Position numbers and translations under genes: made by a program. The notes below the pieces were generated by a model. It saw nothing but the letters and a program-made list of their open reading frames with translations. It had not been told where the DNA came from and searched no databases. A DNA stretch of 64,000 nucleotides from Klebsiella spallanzanii. Its GTDB lineage: Bacteria; Pseudomonadota; Gammaproteobacteria; Enterobacterales; Enterobacteriaceae. The DNA is taken from positions 372,001-436,000 of the forward strand of contig NZ_CABGGS010000001.1 in the NCBI RefSeq assembly GCF_902158555.1, read 5' to 3'. Below are positions 38,707-49,127 of this stretch, in pieces (position 1 is the first letter of the stretch; each line of letters opens with the position of its first letter).

Positions 38707-39126
38707 ATGACGACCCTAACCCTGGAACAGGCCCAGCGCGCCGTAGCCTGTGCGCTTGACCTTGCTGAAACGCGCTATGCAAAGCGCCCGCTAAGCGTAG
38801 CGGTGTGCGACACCAGCGGGGAGCTACTGAGCTTTGCCCGAATGGATAGCGCCAAACTGTTAACCATTGAGCTGACCCAGCGCAAAGCACGCACCAGCAG
38901 CCGCCTGGGCTGCACCACGCAGGCGTTTTTACAGCGCCTGCAAAAAGAACAGCTGGATATCGGTTATTTTGCCGACCCGCGTTTTACCGCCCTACCCGGC
39001 GGGATCCCGCTTGTGCATGACGGTAGATGTCTTGGCGCCGTTGCGGTAGGCGGTTTGTCGGCGCAGGAAGATCATGATGCGGCGCTGGCCGTCGCGGAAA
39101 ACTTGCTTAAGGAGATAGCACAATGA
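38707..39126 (+). CDS. GlcG/HbpS-family protein
   Basis: A 139-residue cytoplasmic protein of the GlcG/HbpS fold (LTLEQAQRAVACALDLAE, SVAVCDTSGELLSFARMD, PLVHDGRCLGAVAVGGLSAQEDHD). HbpS binds haem in Streptomyces, while GlcG sits in the glycolate operon with unknown role; members often accompany catabolic genes. Nothing here argues for haem. It overlaps the next gene in ATGA. Confidence 0.8.
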   Translation: MTTLTLEQAQRAVACALDLAETRYAKRPLSVAVCDTSGELLSFARMDSAKLLTIELTQRKARTSSRLGCTTQAFLQRLQKEQLDIGYFADPRFTALPGGIPLVHDGRCLGAVAVGGLSAQEDHDAALAVAENLLKEIAQ

Positions 39127-39776
39127 AAAAGGTCGCCATGCTTCATACCAGTTCAGCCACGCTGGCGATGATGCAGCAGCTGATTGCCGATATCATGCCG
39201 GAAGTGGAAGTGATGCATCTGGTGGAAGAATCGATGATCAAGCAGGTAATGAAGGCCGGAGGCGTAACGCCGAATATTGCCGCCCGCATCGCCGACTACG
39301 TGCATATCGCTGAAAAAGCAGAGTGCGATATCTTTATTACCGCCTGCTCTTCTATTGGTTCGGCGGTGGAACAGTGCCAGTTTATGACGCCGCTCCAGCT
39401 CGCACGTATTGATTGCGCGATGGTGGAAGAGTCGATTGAAAAAGGCGAGCGTATCGCCGTGCTGGCGACCGTGGCGACCACGCTGAAGCCAACGCTGGAT
39501 TACGTACAGCGTAAAGTGCAGGAGAGCGGTAAACCGCGAAACATTACTCCCATATTAATGGAAGAGGCATTCCACGCGCTGCTGGCAGGCGATATGGATA
39601 CCCATGACCGAATCGTCGGTGACGGGCTAAAGAGTGCCTTTAGCCAGGCAGATGTGGTGATGCTGGCGCAGGCCTCAATGGCGCGGGTGTTGCAGCAGCT
39701 TCCCGCCCCGCCGGTACCGGTAATGACCTCACCGGAAAGCGGCATTCGCTGGCTGAAAGCGCTAGCTGAAAGCTGA
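39123..39776 (+). CDS. Asp/Glu-racemase-fold protein with only one catalytic cysteine
   Basis: A 217-residue protein of the aspartate/glutamate/hydantoin racemase superfamily. The first catalytic cysteine is present (IFITACSSIGSAVEQ, near residue 79), but the second, expected near residue 180, is replaced in VVMLAQASMARVLQ. True racemases need both cysteines, so this is more likely a decarboxylase, isomerase or lyase of the same fold. It is last in the operon, before the terminator. Confidence 0.8.
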   Translation: MKKVAMLHTSSATLAMMQQLIADIMPEVEVMHLVEESMIKQVMKAGGVTPNIAARIADYVHIAEKAECDIFITACSSIGSAVEQCQFMTPLQLARIDCAMVEESIEKGERIAVLATVATTLKPTLDYVQRKVQESGKPRNITPILMEEAFHALLAGDMDTHDRIVGDGLKSAFSQADVVMLAQASMARVLQQLPAPPVPVMTSPESGIRWLKALAES

Positions 39777-39785
39777 ATTACAGAC

Positions 39786-39872
39786 AAAAAAAGGCCATCA
39801 TCAGATGGCCAACCATGTCGAAACTGGACCAGCCCTTGACCATGCAGAAAGTCAGGGCTGTTTTTTTACTTA
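39786..39872 (-). ncRNA. sdhX: sucD 3' UTR, likely SdhX (RybD) sRNA with terminator
   Basis: The stretch after the sucD stop folds into two hairpins: CAGCCCTGAC/GTCAAGGGCTG, then the terminator GGCCATC-TGAT-GATGGCC with seven T (39786-39810). In E. coli the sRNA SdhX is cut from exactly this 3' UTR of sdhCDAB-sucABCD and represses acetate kinase ackA among others. Position and architecture match. I could not align it base by base, so identity is inferred. Confidence 0.65.
39830..39867 (+). terminator. Terminator of the otn/BKACE operon
   Basis: Stem CAGCCCTTGAC/GTCAGGGCTG (one bulged base) followed by seven T, 54 bases after the last gene. The same DNA on the other strand is part of the sucD 3' UTR. 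Confidence 0.75.
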
Positions 39873-40742
39873 TTACTTAATCACGGTTTTCAGCGCTTCG
39901 CCGATATCGGCCAGGCTACGAACGGTTTTCACGCCAGCGGCTTCCAGAGCAGCAAATTTTTCATCCGCAGTCCCTTTACCACCGGCAATGATGGCACCCG
40001 CGTGACCCATACGTTTGCCTTTCGGCGCGGTTACGCCAGCGATATAGCCGACAACCGGTTTGGTCACGTGATCTTTGATGTAAGCGGCCGCTTCTTCTTC
40101 CGCGCTGCCGCCGATCTCACCGATCATGACGATCGCTTCAGTCTGCGGGTCTTCCTGGAACAGCTTCAGGATATCGATAAAGTTAGATCCCGGGATCGGG
40201 TCACCGCCGATGCCCACGCAGGTGGACTGGCCGAAACCGTAATCGGTGGTCTGCTTAACCGCTTCGTAGGTCAGGGTGCCAGAGCGAGAAACGATGCCCA
40301 CTTTACCCGGCTGGTGAATGTGGCCCGGCATGATGCCGATTTTGCATTCGCCTGGGGTGATCACGCCCGGGCAGTTCGGCCCGATCATGCGCACGCCCGC
40401 TTCGTCGAGCTTCACTTTCACGGTCAGCATATCCAGCGTCGGGATACCTTCGGTGATGGTGATAATCAGCTTGATGCCTGCATCGATCGCTTCCAGGATG
40501 GAGTCTTTGCAGAACGGTGCCGGTACGTAGATAACGGATGCTGTCGCACCGGTCGCGTCTACCGCTTCGCGCACGGTGTTGAACACCGGCAGACCCAGAT
40601 GCGTGGTGCCGCCTTTGCCCGGCGTTACGCCGCCGACCATTTGCGTACCGTAAGCAATCGCTTGTTCAGAGTGGAAAGTCCCCTGGCTACCGGTGAAGCC
40701 CTGGCAGATAACCTTGGTATCTTTATTAATTAAAACGGACAT
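39873..40742 (-). CDS. sucD: Succinyl-CoA synthetase alpha subunit
   Basis: CoA-binding subunit of the enzyme that converts succinyl-CoA to succinate with ATP synthesis. The 289 residues contain the CoA-binding Rossmann segment [18 protein letters not shown] and the phosphohistidine loop [17 protein letters not shown] (His near 247). The start shares one base with the sucC stop. It is last in the sdhCDAB-sucABCD transcription unit. Confidence 0.98.
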   Translation of the reverse strand: MSVLINKDTKVICQGFTGSQGTFHSEQAIAYGTQMVGGVTPGKGGTTHLGLPVFNTVREAVDATGATASVIYVPAPFCKDSILEAIDAGIKLIITITEGIPTLDMLTVKVKLDEAGVRMIGPNCPGVITPGECKIGIMPGHIHQPGKVGIVSRSGTLTYEAVKQTTDYGFGQSTCVGIGGDPIPGSNFIDILKLFQEDPQTEAIVMIGEIGGSAEEEAAAYIKDHVTKPVVGYIAGVTAPKGKRMGHAGAIIAGGKGTADEKFAALEAAGVKTVRSLADIGEALKTVIK

Positions 40743-41908
40743 TATTTCCCCTCCACTGCGGCAACAACCTGCTGAGCTGCATCCGTCAGACTTTTCGCTG
40801 CAATAATATTCAGGCCGCTGTCAGCCAGTTTTTTCGCGCCCAGTTCGGCGTTGTTACCTTCCAGACGAACGACGACCGGTACGTTAACGCCCACTTCGGC
40901 AACCGCGCCGATGATACCGTCTGCTATCAGGTCACAGCGTACGATACCGCCGAAGATGTTAACCAGAACCGCTTTCACGTTGTCATCAGAGAGAATGATT
41001 TTGAACGCTTCGGTCACGCGTTCTTTGGTTGCGCCGCCGCCAACGTCAAGGAAGTTAGCCGGTTCGCCGCCGTGCAGCTTAACGATGTCCATGGTGCCCA
41101 TTGCCAGGCCTGCGCCGTTAACCATGCAGCCGATGTTACCGTCCAGCGCAACGTAGTTCAGTTCCCACTGCGCCGCCTGAGCTTCACGCGGGTCTTCCTG
41201 AGACTGGTCGCGCATTTCACGCAGGTCCGGCTGGCGGAACAGCGCGTTGCCGTCAGCGCCCAGTTTACCGTCGAGGCAGATCAGGTCGCCCTGCTTAGTG
41301 ATAACCAGCGGGTTGATTTCAATCAGCGCCAGGTCACGCTCAAGGAAAATGGTCGCCAGGCCCATGAAAATTTTGGTGAACTGCTGAACCTGCTTACCTT
41401 CCAGACCCAGTTTGAACGCCAGTTCACGACCCTGGTAAGGCATCGGGCCCGCCAGCGGATCGAGAGCGATTTTGTGAATCAGGTGTGGGGTCTCTTCCGC
41501 CACTTTTTCGATTTCCACGCCGCCTTCGGTGGAGGCCATAAAGACCACGCGGCGGGAGCTGCGGTCAACCACCGCGCCCAGGTACAGCTCTTTACCGATA
41601 TCGGTCGCAGCTTCAACCAGAATCTGGTTAACCGGCTGACCGTTCGCATCTGTCTGGTAGGTTACCAGGCGTTTGCCCAGCCAATGCTCAGCAAAAGCGC
41701 GAATGTCTTCTTTACTGTTAACTACTTTCACACCGCCCGCTTTGCCGCGGCCACCAGCGTGAACCTGACATTTCACTACCCACGGACCCGCGCCGATTTT
41801 TGAAGCGGCTTCTTCGGCTTCACGCGGAGTAGTACAGGCATAACCCACCGGCGCCGGTAAACCATAGCGGGCAAAGAGTTGTTTTGCCTGATATTCATGT
41901 AAGTTCAT
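40742..41908 (-). CDS. sucC: Succinyl-CoA synthetase beta subunit
   Basis: ATP-grasp subunit, 388 residues, beginning [20 protein letters not shown]. The nucleotide site [19 protein letters not shown] and the [16 protein letters not shown] interface are intact. It follows sucB after about 100 bases that carry a REP palindrome. Confidence 0.98.
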   Translation of the reverse strand: MNLHEYQAKQLFARYGLPAPVGYACTTPREAEEAASKIGAGPWVVKCQVHAGGRGKAGGVKVVNSKEDIRAFAEHWLGKRLVTYQTDANGQPVNQILVEAATDIGKELYLGAVVDRSSRRVVFMASTEGGVEIEKVAEETPHLIHKIALDPLAGPMPYQGRELAFKLGLEGKQVQQFTKIFMGLATIFLERDLALIEINPLVITKQGDLICLDGKLGADGNALFRQPDLREMRDQSQEDPREAQAAQWELNYVALDGNIGCMVNGAGLAMGTMDIVKLHGGEPANFLDVGGGATKERVTEAFKIILSDDNVKAVLVNIFGGIVRCDLIADGIIGAVAEVGVNVPVVVRLEGNNAELGAKKLADSGLNIIAAKSLTDAAQQVVAAVEGK

Positions 41909-41949
41909 GTGTTCAGTCCATCCTTCAGGTAATAATTATCTTTAAACCT

Positions 41950-41990
41950 GTAGGCCTGATAGCGACGCTAGCGCGTTTTATCAGGCCTAC
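41950..41990. repeat. REP palindrome between sucB and sucC
   Basis: GTAGGCCTGAT and ATCAGGCCTAC flank an inner GC-rich part (GCGACGCTAGCGC). Such elements between cistrons block 3' exonucleases or trigger Rho, and could set the sucAB to sucCD ratio. Confidence 0.75.
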
Positions 41991-42010
41991 GATAGGTAAT
42001 ACTCTTATTA

Positions 42011-43231
42011 CTACACGTCCAGCAGCAGACGGGTCGGGTCTTCCAGCAGCTCTTTAATTGCCACCAGGTAGCCTACCGATTCACGCCCGTCGATCAGACG
42101 GTGGTCGTAGGAGAGCGCCAGGTACATCATTGGCAGAATCTCTACCTTACCATTAACCGCCATTGGACGGTCTTTTATGGCATGCATCCCCAGAATCGCG
42201 CTCTGCGGCGGGTTGATAATCGGCGTGGACATCAGAGAACCGAATACGCCACCGTTGGTAATGGTAAAGTTACCGCCGGTCAGGTCATCAACGGTCAGCT
42301 TGCCGTCGCGGCCTTTGACTGCTAGCTCTTTAATTTTCTTCTCGATATCCGCCATGCCCAGCAGGTCAACATCGCGCAGGACCGGGGTTACCAGGCCGCG
42401 CGGCGTGGAGACCGCCATGCTGACATCGAAATAGTTGTGGTACACCACGTCATCGCCGTCGATAGAAGCGTTCACTTCCGGGTAACGTTTCAGCGCTTCA
42501 ACAACCGCCTTCACGTAGAAGGACATGAAGCCCAGACGGATACCGTGACGTTTTTCAAACGCATCGCCGTACTGCTTGCGCAGATCCATAATCGGCTTCA
42601 TGTTGACTTCGTTGAAGGTCGTCAGCATGGCGGTGGAATTTTTCGCTTCCAGCAGACGCTCGGCTACGCGTTTGCGCAGACGGGTCATCGGCACACGTTT
42701 TTCAGAGCGGTTGCCCAGCTGTGCAGCCGGAGCCGCGGCTGCCGGTGCTGCTGGCGCTTCAGCTTTCGCCGGTACGCTCGCCAGATGTTTCTCAACGTCT
42801 TCACGGGTCAGACGGCCACCAACTCCGGTGCCTTTAATGGCCGCCGCGTCGAGGCTATGTTCCGCCAGCAGACGGCGAATCGCCGGGCTGAGCGCATCGT
42901 TATTTTGCTCTTCCAGAGAAGCCTGCTGGCGCTGGGCCGGAGTCGACTCTTTGGCATCGGCTTTCGCACTGGACTCTTTGCCCGCGCTGTTGCCTTCGCG
43001 CAGGCGGCCGAGGATCTGACGAGAAAGCACGGTAGCGCCTTCGTCTTCAATCACTGCGTCCAGAATGCCATCCGCTGAAGCCGGTACTTCCAGTACCACT
43101 TTGTCAGTTTCGATTTCTACCAGCACTTCGTCACGAACAACCGCATCGCCCGGTTTTTTATGCCAGGTGGCAACCGTTGCGTCAGCTACGGACTCAGGCA
43201 GGTCGGGAACCAGAATATCTACGCTACTCAT
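42011..43231 (-). CDS. sucB: 2-Oxoglutarate dehydrogenase E2 (dihydrolipoyl succinyltransferase)
   Basis: Core of the 2-oxoglutarate dehydrogenase complex. The 406 residues show a lipoyl domain with the modified Lys44 in [11 protein letters not shown], an Ala/Pro/Gln linker, a peripheral-subunit-binding domain ([19 protein letters not shown]), a second Ala/Pro linker, and the catalytic trimer domain with [12 protein letters not shown] (active-site His and Asp). It follows sucA by 14 bases. Confidence 0.98.
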   Translation of the reverse strand: MSSVDILVPDLPESVADATVATWHKKPGDAVVRDEVLVEIETDKVVLEVPASADGILDAVIEDEGATVLSRQILGRLREGNSAGKESSAKADAKESTPAQRQQASLEEQNNDALSPAIRRLLAEHSLDAAAIKGTGVGGRLTREDVEKHLASVPAKAEAPAAPAAAAPAAQLGNRSEKRVPMTRLRKRVAERLLEAKNSTAMLTTFNEVNMKPIMDLRKQYGDAFEKRHGIRLGFMSFYVKAVVEALKRYPEVNASIDGDDVVYHNYFDVSMAVSTPRGLVTPVLRDVDLLGMADIEKKIKELAVKGRDGKLTVDDLTGGNFTITNGGVFGSLMSTPIINPPQSAILGMHAIKDRPMAVNGKVEILPMMYLALSYDHRLIDGRESVGYLVAIKELLEDPTRLLLDV

Positions 43232-43245
43232 TATGTATCCTTTAA

Positions 43246-46053
43246 TTAATCGACGTTCAGCGCGTCATTGACCAGATCTTGTTGCTGTTTCTGGTGAACG
43301 GACAAGTATCCTACCGCCGGAGAGGCGGAGGCCGGGCGGCCTGCATAACGCAGAGAGGCCCCAAACGGAATCACTTCGCGGAAGTGATGCTGGCTGCAGT
43401 ACCACGCGCCCTGGTTGAGCGGTTCTTCCTGGCACCAGACAAAATCATGCACATGCGCATAAGGTTTCAGCGCTTCCTGTACCGCCTGATGCGGGAACGG
43501 ATAGAGCTGCTCTACGCGAACGATAGCGACATCTTTTTGGTCGTTCTTACGGCGCTGTTCCAGCAGGTCGTAGTAAACCTTACCAGAGCACAGCACAACA
43601 CGCTTCACTGCTTTCGGGTCGAGATCGTCGATTTCCCCGATAGCCGGCTGGAAGGTGCCGTTAGCCAGTTCGTCCATGCTCGACACTGCCAGCGGATGGC
43701 GCAGCAGAGACTTCGGCGACATCACGATCAGCGGGCGACGCATACCGCGCAGCGCCTGACGACGCAGCATATGGTAAACCTGCGCCGGCGTGGACGGCAC
43801 GCAAACCTGCATATTCTGCTCAGCGCAGAGCTGCAGATAACGCTCCAGACGCGCGGAGGAGTGCTCCGGCCCCTGGCCTTCGTAGCCGTGCGGCAGCAGC
43901 ATCACCAGACCGCACATACGGCCCCACTTCTGCTCGCCGGAGCTAATGAACTGGTCGATAACCACCTGCGCGCCGTTGGCAAAGTCACCGAACTGCGCTT
44001 CCCAGATGGTCAGGGTGCGTGGTTCTGCGGTGGCATAGCCGTATTCAAACGCCAGTACCGCCTCTTCAGACAGCACGGAATCCCAGACCTTAAAGTGGCC
44101 CTGGCCGTTATGGACGTGCTGCAGCGGCGTATAGGTTGAACCATTCTTCTGGTTGTGAATCACCGCATGGCGGTGGAAGAAGGTGCCACGCCCGGAGTCT
44201 TCACCGGACAGACGCACGGAGATACCTTCATCTACCAGCGTGGCGTAGGCGAGGTTTTCCGCGCCGCCCCAGTCGAACAGCTTCTCACCGGCGGCCATTG
44301 ACTGACGGTCGCCGTAAATTTTCGCCACGCGAGACTGCATCTCAACGGCTTCCGGCACCGTGCTGATGCGCTTCGCCAGCTCGACCAGACGCTTAGGTTC
44401 GACTTTGTCCGGGTAGCTCTCATCCCACTCATGGTTGAGGTACGGGGACCAGGTAAAGGAGTGCATGTTCATCGGACGCCACTCCTGCACCACGCATTCG
44501 CCGGCATCCAGCGCATCGCGGTAGAGGTTAACCTGCTCGGTAGCGTCTTCCAGCGTCGCGACCTTATCGGCTTCCAGCTTGTCAGCGTAGATTTTGCGCG
44601 GGGTCGGATGCTTTTTGATTTTCTGATACATCAGCGGCTGGGTTGCGCTCGGCTCGTCGGCTTCGTTATGGCCGTGGCGGCGGTAGCACACCAGATCGAT
44701 GAAGACATCGCGTTTGAAGGTATTGCGGAAATCCAGCGCCAGGCGAGTGACAAATGCCACGGCTTCCGGGTCATCGGCGTTAACGTGGAAAATCGGCGAT
44801 TGCACCATTTTACCGATGTCGGTGCAGTACGGGGTAGAACGCGCATCCAGCGGGTTGGAGGTGGTGAAGCCAACCTGATTATTGATAACGATACGTACAG
44901 TACCGCCCACTTCATAACCGCGCGCTTTGGACATGTTCAGGGTTTCCTGAACCACGCCCTGCCCGGTGACTGCGGCGTCACCGTGAATGGTAATCGGCAG
45001 AACTTTGTTGCTGCTCGGCTCGTCCAGACGGTCAAGACGGGCGCGTACAGAACCGATAACCACCGGGCTGACGATTTCCAGGTGCGACGGGTTAAACGCC
45101 AGCGCCAGGTGCACCAGGCCGCCTTCGGTTTCCATATCGGAAGAGAAGCCCATATGGTACTTCACGTCACCGGTGCCGAGGTGTTCTTTATGTTTACCGA
45201 CGAATTCGTCGAACAGGTCCTGCGGTTTTTTACCCAGCACGTTGACCAGTACGTTCAGACGACCGCGGTGCGCCATACCCAGCACCACTTCGCGGGTGCC
45301 GCTCTTACCCGCGTGGCGGATAATTTCTTTGAGCATCGGGATCAGCGCATCGCCGCCTTCCAGCGAGAAGCGTTTTGCGCCGGGGAATTTCGCGCCAAGA
45401 TAGCGTTCCAGGCCTTCCGCTGCGGTCAGCTCGCTGAGGAAGCGTTTTTTCTCTTCAGCGCTAAAGCTGGCTTTGCCTGCTACCGACTCGATACGCTGCT
45501 GGATCCAGCGTTTTTCTTCGGTAGAGGTAATGTGCATATATTCCGCGCCGATGGAGCCGCAGTAGGTTTGCTTGAGGGCAGAGATCAGGTCGCCCAGCTT
45601 CATCGTGTCTTTGCCAATAGCAAAAGAACCTACGTTATAGCTTTCCTGGAAATCGGCCTCGGTCAGATCGTGGTAAGCCGGATCGAGATCCGCCACTCTC
45701 TCTTGCTGCCACAGTCCCAGCGGATCGAGATTCGCATGCTGGTGACCACGGAAGCGGTATGCGTTGATGAGCTGCAGGACTTTAACCTGCTTCACATTGG
45801 TGTCAGGGTCGGAAATCGAAGAAGTGTAACGCGAGGCATCCTTCGCCAGGCGGCGGAAATAATCACGCGTTTTGGAATGAAATTGATCTGGTTTGACTCC
45901 GGTGCCAGGTAACTGCTGGAACATAGAACGCCAGTTGGCGTCAACAGAGTCAGGATCGGTTAAGAAGTCTTCATAGAGCTGTTCTATCCAGCTCTGGTTC
46001 GAACCAGAGAGGTAAGAAGAGTCCAGCCAGGCTTTCATTGCGCCGTTCTGCAT
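43246..46053 (-). CDS. sucA: 2-Oxoglutarate dehydrogenase E1 component
   Basis: Thiamine-diphosphate-dependent decarboxylase of the complex, 935 residues (E. coli 933). It starts [17 protein letters not shown], carries the TPP region [20 protein letters not shown] and [19 protein letters not shown], and ends in the conserved [19 protein letters not shown] long open frame on the opposite strand is a shadow. Confidence 0.98.
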   Translation of the reverse strand: MQNGAMKAWLDSSYLSGSNQSWIEQLYEDFLTDPDSVDANWRSMFQQLPGTGVKPDQFHSKTRDYFRRLAKDASRYTSSISDPDTNVKQVKVLQLINAYRFRGHQHANLDPLGLWQQERVADLDPAYHDLTEADFQESYNVGSFAIGKDTMKLGDLISALKQTYCGSIGAEYMHITSTEEKRWIQQRIESVAGKASFSAEEKKRFLSELTAAEGLERYLGAKFPGAKRFSLEGGDALIPMLKEIIRHAGKSGTREVVLGMAHRGRLNVLVNVLGKKPQDLFDEFVGKHKEHLGTGDVKYHMGFSSDMETEGGLVHLALAFNPSHLEIVSPVVIGSVRARLDRLDEPSSNKVLPITIHGDAAVTGQGVVQETLNMSKARGYEVGGTVRIVINNQVGFTTSNPLDARSTPYCTDIGKMVQSPIFHVNADDPEAVAFVTRLALDFRNTFKRDVFIDLVCYRRHGHNEADEPSATQPLMYQKIKKHPTPRKIYADKLEADKVATLEDATEQVNLYRDALDAGECVVQEWRPMNMHSFTWSPYLNHEWDESYPDKVEPKRLVELAKRISTVPEAVEMQSRVAKIYGDRQSMAAGEKLFDWGGAENLAYATLVDEGISVRLSGEDSGRGTFFHRHAVIHNQKNGSTYTPLQHVHNGQGHFKVWDSVLSEEAVLAFEYGYATAEPRTLTIWEAQFGDFANGAQVVIDQFISSGEQKWGRMCGLVMLLPHGYEGQGPEHSSARLERYLQLCAEQNMQVCVPSTPAQVYHMLRRQALRGMRRPLIVMSPKSLLRHPLAVSSMDELANGTFQPAIGEIDDLDPKAVKRVVLCSGKVYYDLLEQRRKNDQKDVAIVRVEQLYPFPHQAVQEALKPYAHVHDFVWCQEEPLNQGAWYCSQHHFREVIPFGASLRYAGRPASASPAVGYLSVHQKQQQDLVNDALNVD

Positions 46054-46173
46054 CGTGATCCCTTAAGCATTTTTATGCTTATTTCGCCGTAGAAACTACC
46101 ACGCACAGAAGTTGTACGTGCCGGGGTTCACTTGTTGCGGATGAGTTGTGGTTTCACCCGCTAAGGAACCTTT

Positions 46174-46260
46174 AAAAACTGTCTAACTATCAGGGGCAGT
46201 TTTTAGAGGTTTCCTGCTATCTGTCCCCTCTCCCTTAGGGAGAGGGTTAGGGTGAGGGGA
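46174..46260. repeat. Hairpin and REP-like repeat between sdhB and sucA
   Basis: Two elements lie in the 228-base sdhB-sucA gap. A stem AAAAACTG/CAGTTTTT spans 46174-46204. CCCTCTCCC-TTA-GGGAGAGGG (46226-46246) followed by TTAGGGTGAGGGG is a dispersed palindromic repeat common in these genomes. The remainder (46054-46173) probably holds the minor sucA promoter known in E. coli; I cannot pinpoint it. Confidence 0.6.
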
Positions 46261-46281
46261 ACAGCGCTCCCCTCTGACTAC

Positions 46282-46998
46282 TTACGCACTACGCTGCAGC
46301 AGCATCGACTTAATATGGCCAATGGCGCGCGTCGGGTTCAAACCCTTAGGACACACACTGACGCAGTTCATAATGCTGTGACAGCGGAATACGCTGAAAG
46401 CATCGCTCAGGCCTTCAAGGCGCTCGCTGGTTTCGGTATCGCGGCTGTCGATCAGGAAGCGATACGCGGCCAGCAGGCCAGCCGGGCCGATAAACTTGTC
46501 CGGGTTCCACCAGAACGACGGGCAAGACGTTGAACAACATGCGCAGAGAATACACTCGTACAGACCATCGAGTTTCTCACGCTGCTCTGGAGACTGTAAG
46601 TGCTCTCGAGCCGGAGGATTTTGCCCATTATTCAACAAGTAAGGCTTAATCTTCTCATATTGTGCGTAGAATTGCCCCATGTCTACAACCAAATCGCGAA
46701 TAACCGGCAACCCTGGTAGCGGACGGATAACAATTTTCTTACCCGGCTGATTCAGCGCGGAAATAGGTGTGATGCATGCCAGACCGTTTTTCCCGTTCAT
46801 GTTCAGACCGTCGGAGCCACAAACCCCTTCACGACAGGAGCGGCGGAACGACAGCGACGGGTCTTTCTCTTTCAGCTGCATCAATGCATCCAGCAGCATC
46901 ATGTCACGACCTTCTTCCGCTTCCAGGGTGTAATCCTGCATGCGCGGAGCATCGTCTACGTCCGGGTTATAACGATAAACTGAAAACTCGAGTTTCAT
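46282..46998 (-). CDS. sdhB: Succinate dehydrogenase iron-sulfur subunit
   Basis: Carries the [2Fe-2S], [4Fe-4S] and [3Fe-4S] clusters that pass electrons from FAD to ubiquinone. The 238 residues contain SCREGVCGSDGLNMNGKNG and later ILCACCSTSCPSFWWNPD and HSIMNCVSVCPKGLNPT. It is the last sdh gene, 15 bases after sdhA. Confidence 0.98.
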   Translation of the reverse strand: MKLEFSVYRYNPDVDDAPRMQDYTLEAEEGRDMMLLDALMQLKEKDPSLSFRRSCREGVCGSDGLNMNGKNGLACITPISALNQPGKKIVIRPLPGLPVIRDLVVDMGQFYAQYEKIKPYLLNNGQNPPAREHLQSPEQREKLDGLYECILCACCSTSCPSFWWNPDKFIGPAGLLAAYRFLIDSRDTETSERLEGLSDAFSVFRCHSIMNCVSVCPKGLNPTRAIGHIKSMLLQRSA

Positions 46999-47013
46999 AT
47001 TCCTGTCTCCGCA

Positions 47014-48780
47014 TTAATAAGTACGAATCTTCGGCGGGAATGCCGGACGCAGTTTCGGTTCCATATTGACGCTACGACGCGTCATGGATTCCGACTCTGG
47101 CAGATACAGGGAATGGCACAGCCAGTTTTCATCATCACGATCCGGGAAGTCGAAGCGGCTATGCGCGCCACGGCTTTCGGTACGGAAGTTTGCCGACACC
47201 GCAGTGGCGTAGGCGGTTTCCATCAGGTTATCCAGCTCAAGGCATTCAACGCGCTGGGTATTGAACTCGCTGGAAGTGTCATCCAGACGGGCATTTTTCA
47301 AACGCTCGCGAATCGCTTTCAACTGCTCAAGGCCCTTCGCCATCGCATCCCCTTCGCGGAACACGGAGAAGTTATGCTGCATGCACTCCTGAAGCGCTTT
47401 GCGGATTTCAACCGGATCTTCACCGTTACGGTTACCGTTCCAGCGATTCAGACGTTCCAGAGAAGCATCGATTTCTTCATCCGTTGCATCGCGCAGAACG
47501 CCCTGTTCGGCGATAGATTCTTGCAAATGCAGACCGACCGCGCGGCCAAAGACCACCAGGTCAAGCAGCGAGTTGCCGCCCAGACGGTTTGCGCCGTGAA
47601 CCGATACGCAGGCGATTTCGCCTACCGCAAACAGCCCCGGAATCACCACGTCTTCGCCCTGCTCGTTGACGGTCAGCGCCTGGCCGCTTACTTTGGTCGG
47701 AATACCGCCCATCATATAGTGGCAGGTTGGAATGACCGGAATCGGCTCTTTCACCGGGTCAACGTGGGCGAAGGTACGGGAGAGCTCAAGGATACCCGGC
47801 AGACGGGATTCCAGAACTTCTTTACCCAGGTGATCGAGTTTCAGCTTAGCGTGCGGGCCCCACGGACCGTCGCAGCCGCGGCCTTCGCGGATTTCGATCA
47901 TGATGGAACGCGCCACCACGTCACGACCCGCCAGGTCTTTCGCATTCGGCGCATAACGCTCCATAAAGCGTTCGCCGTGTTTGTTCAACAGGTAGCCACC
48001 TTCACCGCGGCAGCCCTCGGTGACCAGAACCCCTGCCCCGGCGATACCGGTCGGGTGGAACTGCCACATTTCCATATCCTGCACCGGGACACCGGCACGA
48101 ATCGCCATACCCACGCCGTCACCGGTATTGATATGAGCGTTAGTAGTGGACTGATAAATACGGCCTGCGCCGCCGGTCGCCAGCACGGTGGCGCGAGCTT
48201 TAAAGTAAACCACTTCACCGGTTTCGATGCACAGCGCGGTACAACCGACGATAGCGCCATCGGCGTTTTTCACCAGGTCCAGCGCATACCACTCGGAAAA
48301 AATAGTGGTATGGTTTTTCAAATTCTGTTGATAGAGCGTGTGCAGCAGGGCGTGACCGGTACGGTCAGCCGCCGCTGCGGTACGTGCCGCCTGCTCGCCG
48401 CCAAAGTTTTTCGACTGGCCGCCAAACGGACGTTGATAGATGGTGCCATCGTCGAGACGAGAGAACGGCAGACCCATATGATCCAGTTCAAGAATCGCTT
48501 CCGGACCGGTTTTGCACATATATTCAATGGCGTCCTGGTCGCCAATGTAGTCCGACCCTTTCACGGTGTCGTACATATGCCATTCCCAGTTATCTTCATG
48601 GGTATTACCGAGCGCAACGGTGATACCACCCTGCGCGGAAACGGTATGGGAACGGGTCGGGAACACTTTGGAGAGCAGCGCACAGGTTTGGCCGCTCTGG
48701 GAAATTTGCAGCGCCGCGCGCATACCTGCGCCACCGGCACCAATCACAACTGCATCAAATTCTCTGACAGGCAATTTCAT
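47014..48780 (-). CDS. sdhA: Succinate dehydrogenase flavoprotein subunit
   Basis: Catalytic subunit oxidising succinate to fumarate. The 588 residues start at 48780 ([20 protein letters not shown]); an upstream ATG would add four residues and overlap sdhD further. FAD is attached at His45 in [10 protein letters not shown]. The start codon overlaps the sdhD stop by one base. The 565-codon opposite-strand frame is not a gene. Confidence 0.98.
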   Translation of the reverse strand: MKLPVREFDAVVIGAGGAGMRAALQISQSGQTCALLSKVFPTRSHTVSAQGGITVALGNTHEDNWEWHMYDTVKGSDYIGDQDAIEYMCKTGPEAILELDHMGLPFSRLDDGTIYQRPFGGQSKNFGGEQAARTAAAADRTGHALLHTLYQQNLKNHTTIFSEWYALDLVKNADGAIVGCTALCIETGEVVYFKARATVLATGGAGRIYQSTTNAHINTGDGVGMAIRAGVPVQDMEMWQFHPTGIAGAGVLVTEGCRGEGGYLLNKHGERFMERYAPNAKDLAGRDVVARSIMIEIREGRGCDGPWGPHAKLKLDHLGKEVLESRLPGILELSRTFAHVDPVKEPIPVIPTCHYMMGGIPTKVSGQALTVNEQGEDVVIPGLFAVGEIACVSVHGANRLGGNSLLDLVVFGRAVGLHLQESIAEQGVLRDATDEEIDASLERLNRWNGNRNGEDPVEIRKALQECMQHNFSVFREGDAMAKGLEQLKAIRERLKNARLDDTSSEFNTQRVECLELDNLMETAYATAVSANFRTESRGAHSRFDFPDRDDENWLCHSLYLPESESMTRRSVNMEPKLRPAFPPKIRTY

Positions 48781-49127
48781 TACACACCCCACACCACAAC
48801 AAATCCATAAAGAACGTAAGCCACCAGCGCAACAACGATAAGCAGTTGCAGAATTAAGCGCACAGCCAGTGGTTTAACGTAGTCCGTTAACACCTGCCAC
48901 ATCCCGATCCAGGCGTGGATCAGAATGGATACGAGAGCCAGCAGGGTGAAGACTTTAGTGAACGCGGAGGAGAAAAAACCCGTCCAGACTTCCCATGAAA
49001 TTTCACCCGTGGTGGCAAAGAAGCCAACCATATAGATGATGTAAAGGGTGAGGACGATGGCGGTAGCACGGACCAGAATGAAGTCATGTACGCCGTTGCG
49101 TCCTAGTGCTGAGGCGTTGCTTACCAT
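48780..49127 (-). CDS. sdhD: Succinate dehydrogenase membrane anchor SdhD
   Basis: Three-TM anchor of 115 residues contributing to the haem b and ubiquinone sites, with [22 protein letters not shown] carrying the haem-ligand His. It overlaps sdhC by seven bases and sdhA by one. Confidence 0.97.
   Translation of the reverse strand: MVSNASALGRNGVHDFILVRATAIVLTLYIIYMVGFFATTGEISWEVWTGFFSSAFTKVFTLLALVSILIHAWIGMWQVLTDYVKPLAVRLILQLLIVVALVAYVLYGFVVVWGV

Noticed and set aside
20439-39776. Mobile genetic element or prophage carrying the accessory block
   Set aside because: No integrase, transposase, att-like direct repeats or phage genes could be seen at either end.
44431-45912. 493-codon open frame opposite sucA
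   Set aside because: Antisense shadow of a GC-rich gene; no domain recognised. The similar frames opposite aroG, sucC, sucD and cydB were rejected for the same reason.
47113-48810. 565-codon open frame opposite sdhA
   Set aside because: Arises from codon bias of sdhA on the other strand; no recognisable protein family or ribosome site.
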